Under the pieces are notes generated by a model. The model saw only the letters and a list, made by a program, of their open reading frames with translations. It was not told where the DNA came from and did not search any database. From NCBI RefSeq assembly GCF_003149085.1, contig NZ_QGDT01000017.1, positions 39,178 through 103,177 of the forward strand: a stretch of DNA of 64,000 nucleotides, written 5' to 3'. How positions within the stretch are numbered: position 1 is the stretch's first letter; each line of letters opens with the position of its first letter. The stretch comes from Dyadobacter jejuensis (lineage in GTDB: Bacteria; Bacteroidota; Bacteroidia; Cytophagales; Spirosomataceae). Below are positions 50,495-59,911 of the stretch, in pieces. Made by a program: the position numbers and the translations under genes.

Positions 50495-50514
50495 AGCCAC
50501 CCGAATGGGTGGCT
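50495..50514 (-). terminator. Terminator of the MFS gene and catabolic operon
   Basis: The arms AGCCACCC and GGGTGGCT surround the loop GAAT. On the minus strand a run of seven T follows the stem. It lies 33 bp past the MFS stop. Confidence 0.78.
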
Positions 50515-50546
50515 CTCGTTCATATAGGTTAATTATGTTAGGGGTA

Positions 50547-51788
50547 TTAATCTTTTTCTACGTAGTTCATGTCCTTGGTAAAGGTCTCTTCTAGGTAGAA
50601 CAGGGCGATTACGGCGACGGCACTAGTACCGAGTCCAATAAACAGAGCACTCTGGAGGACGCCAAGGTCGGGCTTGAAATACACAAACATGGCCGCCAAT
50701 GGGATAGTAGCCCCTCTCACGAAGTTGGGGACTGTGGTAGCCACGGTGGCTCGTAGATTGGTGCCGAAGAGTTCTGCCGCAATGGTAATGAATAGCGTCC
50801 AGTACCCGTTACAGAATCCTAATAAGGCGCAGAATACATAGAATGCATAAGGCGTTTCCATCGGGAAGGTAAGGTAGCCCGCCATCATCAGTAGGGACAT
50901 GCCTATAAATAGGATGATTACTTTCTTACGACTCTTCAAATATTGACTCAAGAGACCGCTGCCTATATCACCGAATACCTGTCCGGTAAAGGCGAGCATT
51001 ACGGCTTTGCCGGCATCGATGCCCACGAGACCCTTTGCGGCGCCTATTTCGGGAGAGAAGGTGATCAGAATACCCACTACGAACCAGATCGGCAAGCCGA
51101 TGAGTATGGCCATGAGGTATTTACTCAAGCGCTTGGCGCTGGTGAGGATCATCATGACATTTCCGCGGTCGACGGTATTGGACTTTACATGTTGGAACAT
51201 TCCCGACTCAAATACGTTGAATCGGAGCACGAGAAGCAACAAGCCCATCCCTCCGCCTACGAAATAGGAGATGCGCCATGCGAACATATCGGCGACGAAA
51301 TAGGCCAAAATAGCACCTAATACGCCTAAAGTCGCCACCAGGGTGGTCCCATACCCTCTAATTTCCTTGGGGAGTACTTCGGTAACTAGGGTGATGCCGG
51401 CTCCTAGCTCTCCGGCCAAGCCCACCCCTGCTATAAAGCGCAGGATGGTGTATTGCTCCATATTGGTGACGAAGCCGTTGCCAATATTGGCAAGGGAATA
51501 CATGATAATGGAACCGAATAATACGGATAGACGCCCCTTTTTATCGGCAATGACTCCCCAAAGCACCCCACCGATTAGCATTCCGGCCATCTGGCTGTTC
51601 AACAAGGTGATGCCATTGGTAAGCAACTGCTCATCGGCTACACCGATATCTCTTAGGCTGGGAACACGCACGACACTAAATAGAAACAAGTCGTACATGT
51701 CGACCAAGTAACCCAAGGCGGCTACTATGACGGGTACCTGCAATAATTGAGGAAGCAGGGGTTTGCGCATTTCGGGAGTTTGTGACAT
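50547..51788 (-). CDS. MFS transporter of the catabolic operon
   Basis: This 413-residue permease has 12 predicted helices. ADKKGR between helices 2 and 3 is the MFS loop motif, and RFIAGVGLAGELGAG is typical of sugar/metabolite:H+ symporters. SRRKVI-like text in the central loop (KSRKKVIIL) also fits. It is the last gene of a one-strand run with SDR, Gfo/Idh, isomerase and GH88 genes, so it probably imports the sugar or uronic acid that the operon degrades. Confidence 0.9.
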   Translation of the reverse strand: MSQTPEMRKPLLPQLLQVPVIVAALGYLVDMYDLFLFSVVRVPSLRDIGVADEQLLTNGITLLNSQMAGMLIGGVLWGVIADKKGRLSVLFGSIIMYSLANIGNGFVTNMEQYTILRFIAGVGLAGELGAGITLVTEVLPKEIRGYGTTLVATLGVLGAILAYFVADMFAWRISYFVGGGMGLLLLVLRFNVFESGMFQHVKSNTVDRGNVMMILTSAKRLSKYLMAILIGLPIWFVVGILITFSPEIGAAKGLVGIDAGKAVMLAFTGQVFGDIGSGLLSQYLKSRKKVIILFIGMSLLMMAGYLTFPMETPYAFYVFCALLGFCNGYWTLFITIAAELFGTNLRATVATTVPNFVRGATIPLAAMFVYFKPDLGVLQSALFIGLGTSAVAVIALFYLEETFTKDMNYVEKD

Positions 51789-51883
51789 AATTGGGTTTAG
51801 CTTTAGACTGTCGGCCCCACAGGACCATCAGCGAAATAGGTTTTCAATGTTTTAACATTCCATTCGTCAACAACCGCTAGTGA

Positions 51884-52657
51884 CTAAAGTCGGTCGATGA
51901 GCATACCTCCATCCACCATAATCACCTGGCCGGTAGAGTAAGGGAAGTCGCCGCGGGTTAAGGAGGCTACGGCCTTGCCAACATCGTCGGGGGTGCCCCA
52001 GCGAGGCTGTAAGGCCATGCCGTTAGCAAACATGCCATCATATTTTTCCTGAACCTTGGAGGTCATATCAGTCGTGATTACGCCCGGACGGATCTCATAA
52101 ACGGGAATACCGAAGTCGGCCATTCTTACTGCAAATAATTGGGTGGTCATGGCCAGTCCAGCTTTGGAGACACAATATTCGCCTCGGTTGATGGACGTAA
52201 CGGTGGCCGATACAGAAGTGACAAATACGATGCTTGCTGTGAGGTCCGCATCGTTTTGTTTGTCAGCGGCCATGCGCTTGGCAATAGCCTGTGTTAGGAA
52301 GAATGGGCCTTCCAGATTGGTGCTGAGCACTTCCCGGTAATTTTCGGGGGTGGTGTCGAGTAAGTCCAACCGTTGCCTAGGGGCGATGCCCGCATTATTG
52401 ACCAACACATTGAGCTTAGAAAGGCCTTGATAGGCCGTTTCGATGATTTGGGCACGATCTTCGGAAATGGCGATATTGCCCTGGCAGTATACCACTTTGG
52501 CGCCAAGCGACCTTAGTTCTTCTAGGGCTTCTTGGGCATTTTCTTCGGGGCGAACCCCATTGATGGCCAAGTCATAATTTTCCTTTGCCATAGCCTTAGC
52601 TATGCCGAAACCGATGCCTCGGGTACCACCCGTTATTAGTGCTGTTTTCTTTGACAT
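51884..52657 (-). CDS. Short-chain dehydrogenase/reductase
   Basis: The 257-residue classical SDR has the cofactor motif TGGTRGIGFGIA, NNAGIAPR, and the catalytic Ser (TSVSA) and Tyr-Lys (YCVSKAG). It ends in GQVIMVDGGM, as 3-ketoacyl-ACP reductase-like proteins do. In catabolic operons such enzymes usually oxidise or reduce a sugar acid (compare KduD and 2-keto-3-deoxygluconate-type dehydrogenases). The substrate here is unknown. Confidence 0.92.
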   Translation of the reverse strand: MSKKTALITGGTRGIGFGIAKAMAKENYDLAINGVRPEENAQEALEELRSLGAKVVYCQGNIAISEDRAQIIETAYQGLSKLNVLVNNAGIAPRQRLDLLDTTPENYREVLSTNLEGPFFLTQAIAKRMAADKQNDADLTASIVFVTSVSATVTSINRGEYCVSKAGLAMTTQLFAVRMADFGIPVYEIRPGVITTDMTSKVQEKYDGMFANGMALQPRWGTPDDVGKAVASLTRGDFPYSTGQVIMVDGGMLIDRL

Positions 52658-52679
52658 AAAATTGAGAAAATTTAGGCAG

Positions 52680-52747
52680 CCATGCCCTCCTTTCTGTGAA
52701 GAGGGTGGGCATGGATATTATAGGAAGGCTGGGGCATGGCCCCAGCC
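52680..52747 (-). other. Two adjacent hairpins in the intercistronic gap of the catabolic operon
   Basis: The first stem is CCATGCCC/GGGCATGG (52680-52687, 52707-52714). The second is GGCTGGGGC/GCCCCAGCC (52727-52735, 52739-52747) with an ATG loop. They lie between the Gfo/Idh and SDR genes on the same strand. A T-rich stretch after the first hairpin could allow partial termination. Confidence 0.5.
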
Positions 52748-52764
52748 CTAAAATGAGTGGTTGG

Positions 52765-53910
52765 CTATAGCTCTTCTATTGGAACCCATTGGCGTTTCTC
52801 CCAACTTTCGATTCCTTTTTCGGCCAACTGAACACCACGTGCACCCGCCTTGAGGTCCCATGGGAAGGGCTCATCTTTAACGATGTGTTTTAAGAAAAGC
52901 TCCCATTGTGCTTTAAAGGCGTTATCATGATTTTCTTGTTCTGGCACTTTGGACCAGCCCTCAAAAAATGGAATGGGCTGAGGGATATCGGGGTTCCAAA
53001 CGGGCTTGGGGGTATTGCCATAATGTTGGATATAGCAGTCACGAAGACCTGCTACGGCCGATCCGTGCGTGCCGTCCACTTGTAAGGTAAGCAAGTCGTC
53101 GCGGCGTACCCGTACGGTCCATGAGCTGTTGAACTGGGCGATGACGTCGCCTTCTAGTTCGAAAGTAGCATAACAAGCGTCGTCGGCAGTACAATGATAA
53201 GGCTTTCCGTTTTCGTCAATTCTTTCGGGAATATGGGTGGCTCCAAGGCAGGATACGGCCTTAACCTTACCAAAGAGATTGTCGAGTACATAGCGCCAGT
53301 GACAAAGCATGTCTACGATAATGCCCCCGTCGTCTTCTTTACGGTAGTTCCACGAAGGGCGTTGAGCTGGAATGCTGGTTCCTTCGAATACCCAATAGCC
53401 AAACTCTCCTCTAACAGAAAGGATCTTTCCGAAGAAACCACTTTCCATCAACCTTTTCAGTTTCATCATGCCCGGTAGCCATAATTTGTCCTGTACCACG
53501 CCGTTTTTGAGGCCCGCTTTAGTGGCAAGTTCATAGAGTTCCAGCGCCTCTTCGGTGGTGGTTCCAGTGGGCTTTTCGCAATAGATGTGCTTGCCGGCCA
53601 GTATGGCCTTTTTGATGGCCGCCGCACGACGTCCCGTTACCTGGGCGTCGAAATACACCTGATAGGACGGATCGGCCAGTACGCTGTCGAGGTCGGTGGT
53701 GAACTTTTTGATGCTCGTCTGGTTGCATAGGGCTTCCAGCTTGGTGGCATTACGGCCTACCAGTATCGGGTCGGGCATGATCACCTCATCGGCGGAGATT
53801 TTAACTCCTCCTTGTTCGATGATGGCATTAATAGAGCGTAAAAGGTGTTGGTTCGTTCCCATCCGGCCCGTTACGCCGTTCATAATTATGCCTACGGTAT
53901 GTGTCTTCAT
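52765..53910 (-). CDS. Gfo/Idh/MocA oxidoreductase of the catabolic operon
   Basis: About 381 residues from the ATG at 53910 (MKTHTVGIIMNGVTGRMG). The Rossmann start is followed by the family motif YCEKPTGTTTEEA and KNGVVQDKLWLPGMMKLKRL. No export leader is present, so it is cytoplasmic. Such enzymes oxidise or isomerise sugars or inositols with NAD(P). A longer frame upstream to 54078 begins with text that matches no family and runs through the isomerase gene end, so I reject it. It starts 44 bp after the isomerase stop. Confidence 0.88.
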   Translation of the reverse strand: MKTHTVGIIMNGVTGRMGTNQHLLRSINAIIEQGGVKISADEVIMPDPILVGRNATKLEALCNQTSIKKFTTDLDSVLADPSYQVYFDAQVTGRRAAAIKKAILAGKHIYCEKPTGTTTEEALELYELATKAGLKNGVVQDKLWLPGMMKLKRLMESGFFGKILSVRGEFGYWVFEGTSIPAQRPSWNYRKEDDGGIIVDMLCHWRYVLDNLFGKVKAVSCLGATHIPERIDENGKPYHCTADDACYATFELEGDVIAQFNSSWTVRVRRDDLLTLQVDGTHGSAVAGLRDCYIQHYGNTPKPVWNPDIPQPIPFFEGWSKVPEQENHDNAFKAQWELFLKHIVKDEPFPWDLKAGARGVQLAEKGIESWEKRQWVPIEEL

Positions 53911-53954
53911 TGTATTTTGGTTAAAATGTTTTCGGTGACTCATTAATTTTGGTG

Positions 53955-54779
53955 CTATACCTTCGCTACGAAGGCATCGGTAATTTCCTTTAGAAAGACA
54001 TGTTGATCCTTTGCCCAGTGGATATCGGAGAATATCTCTACTTCGCAGTACCCCTTGAAACCGGCTGCTTCCACCCATCCTCTTATTTTACGGAGGTCTA
54101 TACAGCCCTCACCCATGAGTCCACGGTCGTTGAGCAAGTCGAGGGTGTTGACCTTCCAGTCGCATACATGGTAGGCCAGCAGGTTATTATGGGCACCACA
54201 GCGGGCTATTTCTTTTTCTAGATCGGGATCCCACCACAGGTGATACACATCCACGGCCACACCCACATAGGGGGAGTGCAAAGATTCGGCTAGGTCGTTG
54301 GCCTGTCCGAGGGTATTGATCGCAGAACGGTCGGCGGCATACATAGGATGTAAGGGTTCGATGGCCAGCTTCACATTGAGTTTTTCGGCCAAGGGTAGTA
54401 TCGCTTCTATTCCCTCCTTGATTTGTTGCCGGGAAACTTCCAAAGGCTGATCGGGCGAGGCGCCACAGACCAGCACGATCATGGGGGCACCCAAAGCGGC
54501 GGCTTCTTCTAGGAGTTTTTTGTTTTGGTCGATGGCCTTAGCCCTACCTGCGCTGCTGGTATGGGGGAAAAAACCGCCCCGCACGTAGGAGACGATGTCG
54601 AGTCCGGCTCCCCGGATTATTTCACCGGCCTTATGTGGCCCTATTCCTTCTATGGCGTTTTGCCAGACGCTGATTCCCTTGACGCCGGCGGCCATGTAGT
54701 TGTCTACGGCCTGGTCCAAGGCCCAGGCTTTGGTAGTGATGGTATGGACGCAACAGCGATCCAAAGAAATTTTGTCCAT
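53955..54779 (-). CDS. Sugar phosphate isomerase/epimerase (xylose isomerase-like TIM barrel)
   Basis: The 274-residue AP-endonuclease-2-type barrel shows IEPLHPMYAADR and YHVCDWKV metal-binding elements and ends EVEIFSDIHW. It has the size and layout of hexulose/inosose or ketose epimerases (IolE, IolI, D-psicose epimerase). The metal ligands are Glu, Asp, His and Glu. Its exact substrate cannot be told. It sits between GH88 and Gfo/Idh genes, suggesting it acts on the sugar released by the hydrolase. Confidence 0.87.
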   Translation of the reverse strand: MDKISLDRCCVHTITTKAWALDQAVDNYMAAGVKGISVWQNAIEGIGPHKAGEIIRGAGLDIVSYVRGGFFPHTSSAGRAKAIDQNKKLLEEAAALGAPMIVLVCGASPDQPLEVSRQQIKEGIEAILPLAEKLNVKLAIEPLHPMYAADRSAINTLGQANDLAESLHSPYVGVAVDVYHLWWDPDLEKEIARCGAHNNLLAYHVCDWKVNTLDLLNDRGLMGEGCIDLRKIRGWVEAAGFKGYCEVEIFSDIHWAKDQHVFLKEITDAFVAKV

Positions 54780-54798
54780 GATAATATCGATCTTATTT

Positions 54799-54830
54799 CA
54801 GATTCCAGGGGGATATTCCCCTAGAATCTG
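54799..54830 (-). other. Intercistronic hairpin between the GH88 and isomerase genes
   Basis: The arms CAGATTCCAGGGG (54799-54811) and CCCCTAGAATCTG (54818-54830) pair with one mismatch around a short loop. It lies between two genes of the same operon, so it is not a simple end terminator; mRNA processing or polarity control is possible. Confidence 0.5.
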
Positions 54831-54839
54831 ACGGGTTAA

Positions 54840-56237
54840 TTATACGAGTGCAGGTGATTTTACGGCTCCTAGATAGCTATAATAGGGAGCACCCTTGTTG
54901 ATGCGGTGCAGGTATAGGGCCAGTTCTCGGGCGTGGTAGTCGCCCCACATACTCGACTCGCCACATGGTACCTTTTGTCCTTCAGGCGTATGATCCCATC
55001 CATTGGGGTGGTGGTATATCGAGTGGAGGATCAGTCCTTGGTGGGTTGGGTCGGTAGACAGGTAGGGCTCGGCAAAGAGGCTGTCAGCGGCAGTGATGCC
55101 CGCTTGCCAGTACTTTTGGCCCGCTTCTGTATCTTGGCCTGTCATCAGATATTTTCCGAGGCGCAACAAGCCCTGGGCGCCGATAGCGGCAGCCGAACTG
55201 TCGATAGGTTCGTAGGCATTATAAGGGTCGGAAGCACGCTCCTGGTAGTCGCCGAGCTTATGTATGTTCGGTGCGCCAGTATCCCAATAGGGGATTCCGT
55301 CGGCGGCGGTGTTGTCAATATAAAAGTCGCAGGTGGCTTTGGCTGCCTTGAGATAAATACGCTCCAGTTTCGCGCGTCCTCCCATTGGGGCTAGTTCTTC
55401 GTCGCTGAAGGAAGCAAGAGATTCCAGCTGTTCGGCAAATCCCAGCATGGCCCAAGCCAATCCTCTGGTCCAGGTAGTAAAGCCCGAGAATCCTTGTTGA
55501 GAGTTGGGGCAGCGGTAGTTGCCATCGTTGGTGTTAAACACACTTTCGTGGGCCGTCCGTCCCCATAAATCGTAGCTGTCGCGGCCTTCACCATAATACA
55601 CCGAATATTCGGCAGTGGCTAGGGCGTGCAAGGTGCCCCGTTTTAACAGACTAGTTTTCAGGTCATTTTCGCCCATATGGCTATGGCCCAAAAGGTGAGA
55701 AACCATCAGGGCGCGTACTGAGCGTATGGTATCTACGAAAAGGGAGTGGGGGCCATTGAAGGAATGGATAAACCCTTGACCATTTTTGATGTCGGTCCAG
55801 CGGTCGGCTTGTACCGATCCCGATACTTTTAGGGCCACTTCATAGAAGTTTCGTTCCCACTCATTTTCGGGGATCCGACCTTCGTTCATCAGCCTGAGTA
55901 AGTTGCCATAGGTACTCACGTTATTGAAGCCATGGTCGTGAACTCCGAAATGGCTCAGGTGCGAAGGCATCTTGTCTACCGTATGCTTCCTAGCACTTTC
56001 TAGGAATGCGGGGTCGTCGCTCACGTCGTATTGGATTACCTCGGCGCCATACTGGAAACCCTGGGTCCATTCGGTCCAGCCTCTAAGGGTATATTTCCCT
56101 TCTACCGTGAATACCGGAGTGCCTTTGGAGGCGTCGTACTCTTTGTTGATCAAATTGATCTTCTGCGCAGAAAGATCCCAAAGTCGGTCGAGCTTGGGTT
56201 GTAAAGATTGGGCGGTGAGATCGGTACGGATTTTCAT
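54840..56237 (-). CDS. Glycoside hydrolase family 88-like unsaturated uronyl hydrolase
   Basis: The 465-residue (alpha/alpha)6 barrel protein shows GVHDHGFNNVSTYGN, DRWTDIKNGQGFIHSFNG, SGFTTWTRGLAWAMLGFAEQ and DTGAPNIHKLGD, matching GH88/GH105 unsaturated glucuronyl hydrolases. These remove delta-4,5-unsaturated uronic acid ends left by polysaccharide lyases. No signal peptide is present, so it acts in the cytoplasm on imported oligomers. No lyase gene is in the window, which leaves the polymer unknown. Confidence 0.88.
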   Translation of the reverse strand: MKIRTDLTAQSLQPKLDRLWDLSAQKINLINKEYDASKGTPVFTVEGKYTLRGWTEWTQGFQYGAEVIQYDVSDDPAFLESARKHTVDKMPSHLSHFGVHDHGFNNVSTYGNLLRLMNEGRIPENEWERNFYEVALKVSGSVQADRWTDIKNGQGFIHSFNGPHSLFVDTIRSVRALMVSHLLGHSHMGENDLKTSLLKRGTLHALATAEYSVYYGEGRDSYDLWGRTAHESVFNTNDGNYRCPNSQQGFSGFTTWTRGLAWAMLGFAEQLESLASFSDEELAPMGGRAKLERIYLKAAKATCDFYIDNTAADGIPYWDTGAPNIHKLGDYQERASDPYNAYEPIDSSAAAIGAQGLLRLGKYLMTGQDTEAGQKYWQAGITAADSLFAEPYLSTDPTHQGLILHSIYHHPNGWDHTPEGQKVPCGESSMWGDYHARELALYLHRINKGAPYYSYLGAVKSPALV

Positions 56238-56411
56238 AAATCTTGTATGTAACAGTTAAGGATGAAAAGGCCCCATTTGGGTTTGTCGGCGGGATACAAC
56301 AGAAATGAATGGTATCCTACTCGAAACGCAATGGTAGTAATAAGTCCTTTTATTATTGTACAATACAAAGTTATGGGGCTACAATCCCGATGGCAAGGTA
56401 CATTTTAGATA

Positions 56412-57326
56412 TTAAATGGTACTTTTCCGAACAAGTTCGCGGTACTCGTTGGGCGTGAGTCCCGATTTTTTTTTGAAGATGCGGCTAAAGTAGGAGGGGT
56501 CGTCCATCTGAATATGGTAGGCGATCTCTTTGCTGCTAAGTCTGGTGAACACCAGGAGCCGCTTGGCCTCTAGCAAGAGTTTCTCTAGGATGTATTCTTG
56601 GGCCGAAATTCCCAGGAATTTTTTGACGAGTTTACTCAGGTAGTCGGGGGTCACCGACAGCTCCAAGGCATAGCGCTGTACTTCGTGCCATTGAAGGAAA
56701 TTTTTTTCAACCAGTTCCTGAAATTTACCTACCAACTCTGGGGTGATTTTGCTGCCTGCCTGCGCCGTATTTGGGCGTTGCATCACGATACTGCCACATT
56801 TTTGTAGTACCAGCCCTAGGTAGCGCCCTATTAGGGACTGGTCGGGATGGGTAGCGAGATGTTCGGTGACCATATTGGCCATTAAGTTATGGAAATAATC
56901 GCGTTCGGCTTCTGTCAAATGGATAATAGGTTGCCGGCGAGTAGGTTGGAAGAAAGGGAGCTGGGCTATGGAAACATTGCCTGGGTTATAAAAGGTGTAA
57001 AAGTCTTCAGAAAACGCCAATATGTATCCCTTGCAGGGTATACTGGCGTTAAGTAGATGCACCTGTCCGGGAGTTAAGAAATGAAGTCCTGTACCCTGGA
57101 TAGAGTAGGAGTGGAAATCGATCTCATGAAAGCCTTCTCCTTCCTCAATAAATAACATTTCGTAGTAGCTATGCCGATGTGGCGTATCGGTAGGCAAAGG
57201 GGTAATGGGCAAGGCTACTGGCGATTCTTGATGAATTCCCTGGCTGTTTTTAAAGCGATAGATCCGAAAGGCCGGAATAGTATCTGGCGACTTAGGAAGG
57301 GTATGTAAGGGGATATTTTGAGCCAT
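56412..57326 (-). CDS. AraC-family transcriptional regulator
   Basis: The 304-residue regulator has a cupin-like sensor domain (about 30-170, HRHSYYEMLFIEEGEGFHEID and FLTPGQVHLL) and a C-terminal pair of helix-turn-helix motifs (LSSKEIAYHIQMDDPSYFSRIFKKKSGLTPNEYR carries the signature). Ligand-sensing cupins of this kind bind sugars. It lies 174 bp upstream of the GH88 gene on the same strand and probably controls the catabolic operon. Confidence 0.92.
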   Translation of the reverse strand: MAQNIPLHTLPKSPDTIPAFRIYRFKNSQGIHQESPVALPITPLPTDTPHRHSYYEMLFIEEGEGFHEIDFHSYSIQGTGLHFLTPGQVHLLNASIPCKGYILAFSEDFYTFYNPGNVSIAQLPFFQPTRRQPIIHLTEAERDYFHNLMANMVTEHLATHPDQSLIGRYLGLVLQKCGSIVMQRPNTAQAGSKITPELVGKFQELVEKNFLQWHEVQRYALELSVTPDYLSKLVKKFLGISAQEYILEKLLLEAKRLLVFTRLSSKEIAYHIQMDDPSYFSRIFKKKSGLTPNEYRELVRKSTI

Positions 57327-57348
57327 GGGTACATCTCTGTGGTTGGTG

Positions 57349-57894
57349 TTACGACTTTAGTAACCTTTTTAAAAGCATATAGATCAGAAAAACTACCAAT
57401 ATTAATGCAGTTATTGGCAGAAAAATGGCCAGAGAAGATAATCCAATAGATGCTATATTTTCGGAGGTAGATACCACCGGGTTGCCCAAACCGGCTGTAG
57501 CCTTGCTGGAGAATAGCCGTAAAAGTCCTGTGCCGGTATGTACGAGGCCAGCCGTGCCCCCGCCCACTATTAGGCCCATACCCCAGAGGAGTACGGGGTT
57601 GTCGATTTCAATAAAACTGGTGCTGAGTAAGGTGCCCCCGATCACCGCAGCTGGGGCGGCGACGGTGTCGAGCAGATTATCGACGAAAGGAATGTAATAT
57701 CCGGCGATTTCGGCCACTGAGGCCGTGAGTAGGGTGAAAAAGGCGGGCCAACTTCCCAGCCATTCGAACTGTTCCCCCGGGCTGATCCAGCCATTCATGG
57801 TGGCAATATTGGCCAGGAGCATGGGTAAAAATATCCTGAAGCCTGTGCTGGCGCTAAGGCCTATTCCGAGGCAGATGCTTAAAAATAATTCCAT
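57349..57894 (-). CDS. DUF4126 family membrane protein
   Basis: The 181-residue protein has about five hydrophobic helices (SICLGIGLSASTGFRIFLPMLL at the start, ALILVVFLIYMLL at the end). The motif GLSASTGFRIFLP and PAAVIGGTLL match DUF4126. The family has no known function. It ends 22 bp before the AraC start on the same strand, so the two may be co-transcribed. Confidence 0.85.
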   Translation of the reverse strand: MELFLSICLGIGLSASTGFRIFLPMLLANIATMNGWISPGEQFEWLGSWPAFFTLLTASVAEIAGYYIPFVDNLLDTVAAPAAVIGGTLLSTSFIEIDNPVLLWGMGLIVGGGTAGLVHTGTGLLRLFSSKATAGLGNPVVSTSENIASIGLSSLAIFLPITALILVVFLIYMLLKRLLKS

Positions 57895-58138
57895 ATCTAG
57901 TGAGGTTAATGGTCGTTCCGATTGATTGGGCTGCTGTCGTTACGGGGCTTACTCGTGGAGCAAGGATACCCATTGATGATAGAATATAGTACTTTTTGCG
58001 ATGATTTTCCCCTTTCAAACGTTAGCACTACGAAGTTGCTAGAATGTTGGGGAGGATTCGGGATCAATATCGTAATTTTAGCCCCTCGTAATATATCATG
58101 CAGTTACCATTATTTGAAATATAAAAGTAGTTTATACA

Positions 58139-59911
58139 GTGAATCAGGAAACTAAAAGCGGTCAGATTTTCGATGTGCTCACCTTAAAACGTTTGTACGC
58201 TTTCGTTCGACCTTACCAAAAACAATTTTATTTGTTAATTGGTATCATCCTGCTCAATGCCCTGCTAGCGCCACTAATGCCCTTGCTGATCAAATACACC
58301 ATTGATACGCCCATAGCACAAGGGAATTACCAGCAGCTTACCTGGATGTTGGTGCTCATGGTCGTAGTGATTATCTTACAAGGTTGTGCCCAGTTTTTTA
58401 ATACTTATATGTCGGGTTGGTTGGGGCAGTATATTATTCGGGATATTCGGGTGCAACTGTACCAGAAAATTATAAATCTTCGGCTTAAGTTTTTCGATAA
58501 TACACCCATTGGTCGGCTCGTTACCCGGACCATCTCCGACGTGGAGACCCTGTCCAACGTATTTAGCGACGGTATGGCAGCCATTGCAGGCGATATCTTG
58601 CAACTGGTGCTGATTATCGGCGTTATGTTTTATACGGACTGGCGGCTGTCGCTCATCAGCCTGTCGATGATCCCACTCATGCTGTTTGCTACGTATGTTT
58701 TCAAAGAAAAAATTAAGGATTCATTTAATGAAGTTCGGGCGGCAGTGGCCAACCTCAACTCCTTCGTTCAGGAGCATATTACCGGTATGAGCATCGTTCA
58801 GATCTTTAGCAGTGAAGACAATGAATTTCAGAAATTCAAGGAGATCAATAAGATCCATCGGAATGCCAATATCCGATCCATTCTTTACTATTCTATTTAT
58901 TTCCCGGTAGCCGATGTGATCTCGGCCGCCGGCACGGGTTTGGTGGTTTGGTATGGTTCTAAGCAGATCCTCAGTGCCGATGTGTCCTTTGGTACGGTTA
59001 CGGCCTTTGTGATGTTTATAAATTTGTTTTTTAGGCCTATCCGCCAATTGGCCGACCGTATCAATACCCTTCAAATGGGGATTGTGAGTACCGATCGTAT
59101 CCTGAAGCTCTTAGATAGTGAGGAGTATACCAGCAATGAAGGTACCCATGCCCCCGATATTATCCGGGGAAAGGTATCGTTTCGGGATGTATGGTTCGCC
59201 TATATCGATGAGGAGTGGGTATTGAAGGATATCAATTTCGAAGTTGGGGAGGGGCAGACTATCGCCTTCGTGGGGGCTACAGGAGCTGGGAAGTCGTCGG
59301 TAATCAATTTGCTTAGCCGGCTGTACGATATCAACAAAGGTGATATACAGATCGACGGAGTATCGGTGCAGGACTACGATCTTACCGCTTTACGCAAAAA
59401 TATCGGCGTGGTTCTTCAGGACGTATTTCTATTTTCGGACACCATCGAGAACAACATCCGCCTGGGCGACGATAGCATCACCCACGAAAAAATAGTGGAG
59501 GCCGCTAAGCTGGTGGGCGTTCACGACTTTATTGAGCGGCTCCCTGGGGGCTATGCCTACAACGTCATGGAGCGAGGCGCCACCCTGTCGGTGGGGCAGC
59601 GACAGTTAATTTCCTTCGTGAGGGCCATGGTCCACGAGCCCAAAATCATCGTCTTAGATGAGGCTACCTCGTCGGTAGATACCGAAACGGAGCAGCTGAT
59701 CCAGAAAGCCATTGAAAAATTGATGGTGGGGCGTACCGCCATCGTGATCGCCCACCGGTTGTCGACCATCCAAGAGGCCGACCAGATTATTGTCCTCGAT
59801 AAGGGCCGAATTATGGAAGTAGGGAATCACGAGCAGCTTTTAGAGAAACAAGGTTTTTACGCTAATCTCTACCAAATGCAGTACAAAGAGGTGTTGAATG
59901 TTAGGGGTTAG
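58139..59911 (+). CDS. ABC transporter, fused permease and ATPase (MsbA/MdlB-like exporter)
   Basis: The 590-residue half-transporter has six helices (about 20-320) and a nucleotide-binding domain (about 340-580) with Walker A GATGAGKSS, Q-loop VVLQDVFLFS, signature LSVGQRQL and Walker B IIVLDEATS. It works as a homodimer or heterodimer in the inner membrane and exports lipids, drugs or peptides. The start is GTG: an in-frame stop lies eight codons upstream and no ATG intervenes, and the next Met is at residue 70 inside the membrane domain. The leader is A-rich. Confidence 0.93.
   Translation: MNQETKSGQIFDVLTLKRLYAFVRPYQKQFYLLIGIILLNALLAPLMPLLIKYTIDTPIAQGNYQQLTWMLVLMVVVIILQGCAQFFNTYMSGWLGQYIIRDIRVQLYQKIINLRLKFFDNTPIGRLVTRTISDVETLSNVFSDGMAAIAGDILQLVLIIGVMFYTDWRLSLISLSMIPLMLFATYVFKEKIKDSFNEVRAAVANLNSFVQEHITGMSIVQIFSSEDNEFQKFKEINKIHRNANIRSILYYSIYFPVADVISAAGTGLVVWYGSKQILSADVSFGTVTAFVMFINLFFRPIRQLADRINTLQMGIVSTDRILKLLDSEEYTSNEGTHAPDIIRGKVSFRDVWFAYIDEEWVLKDINFEVGEGQTIAFVGATGAGKSSVINLLSRLYDINKGDIQIDGVSVQDYDLTALRKNIGVVLQDVFLFSDTIENNIRLGDDSITHEKIVEAAKLVGVHDFIERLPGGYAYNVMERGATLSVGQRQLISFVRAMVHEPKIIVLDEATSSVDTETEQLIQKAIEKLMVGRTAIVIAHRLSTIQEADQIIVLDKGRIMEVGNHEQLLEKQGFYANLYQMQYKEVLNVRG

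Noticed and set aside
58098..58124. Eight-codon frame MQLPLFEI upstream of the ABC exporter start
   Set aside because: It is too short to distinguish from chance, and no leader-peptide attenuator structure is visible.
57922..58155. 77-codon plus-strand frame before the ABC exporter
   Set aside because: No recognisable motif or signal sequence, overlaps the exporter start, and composition looks non-coding.
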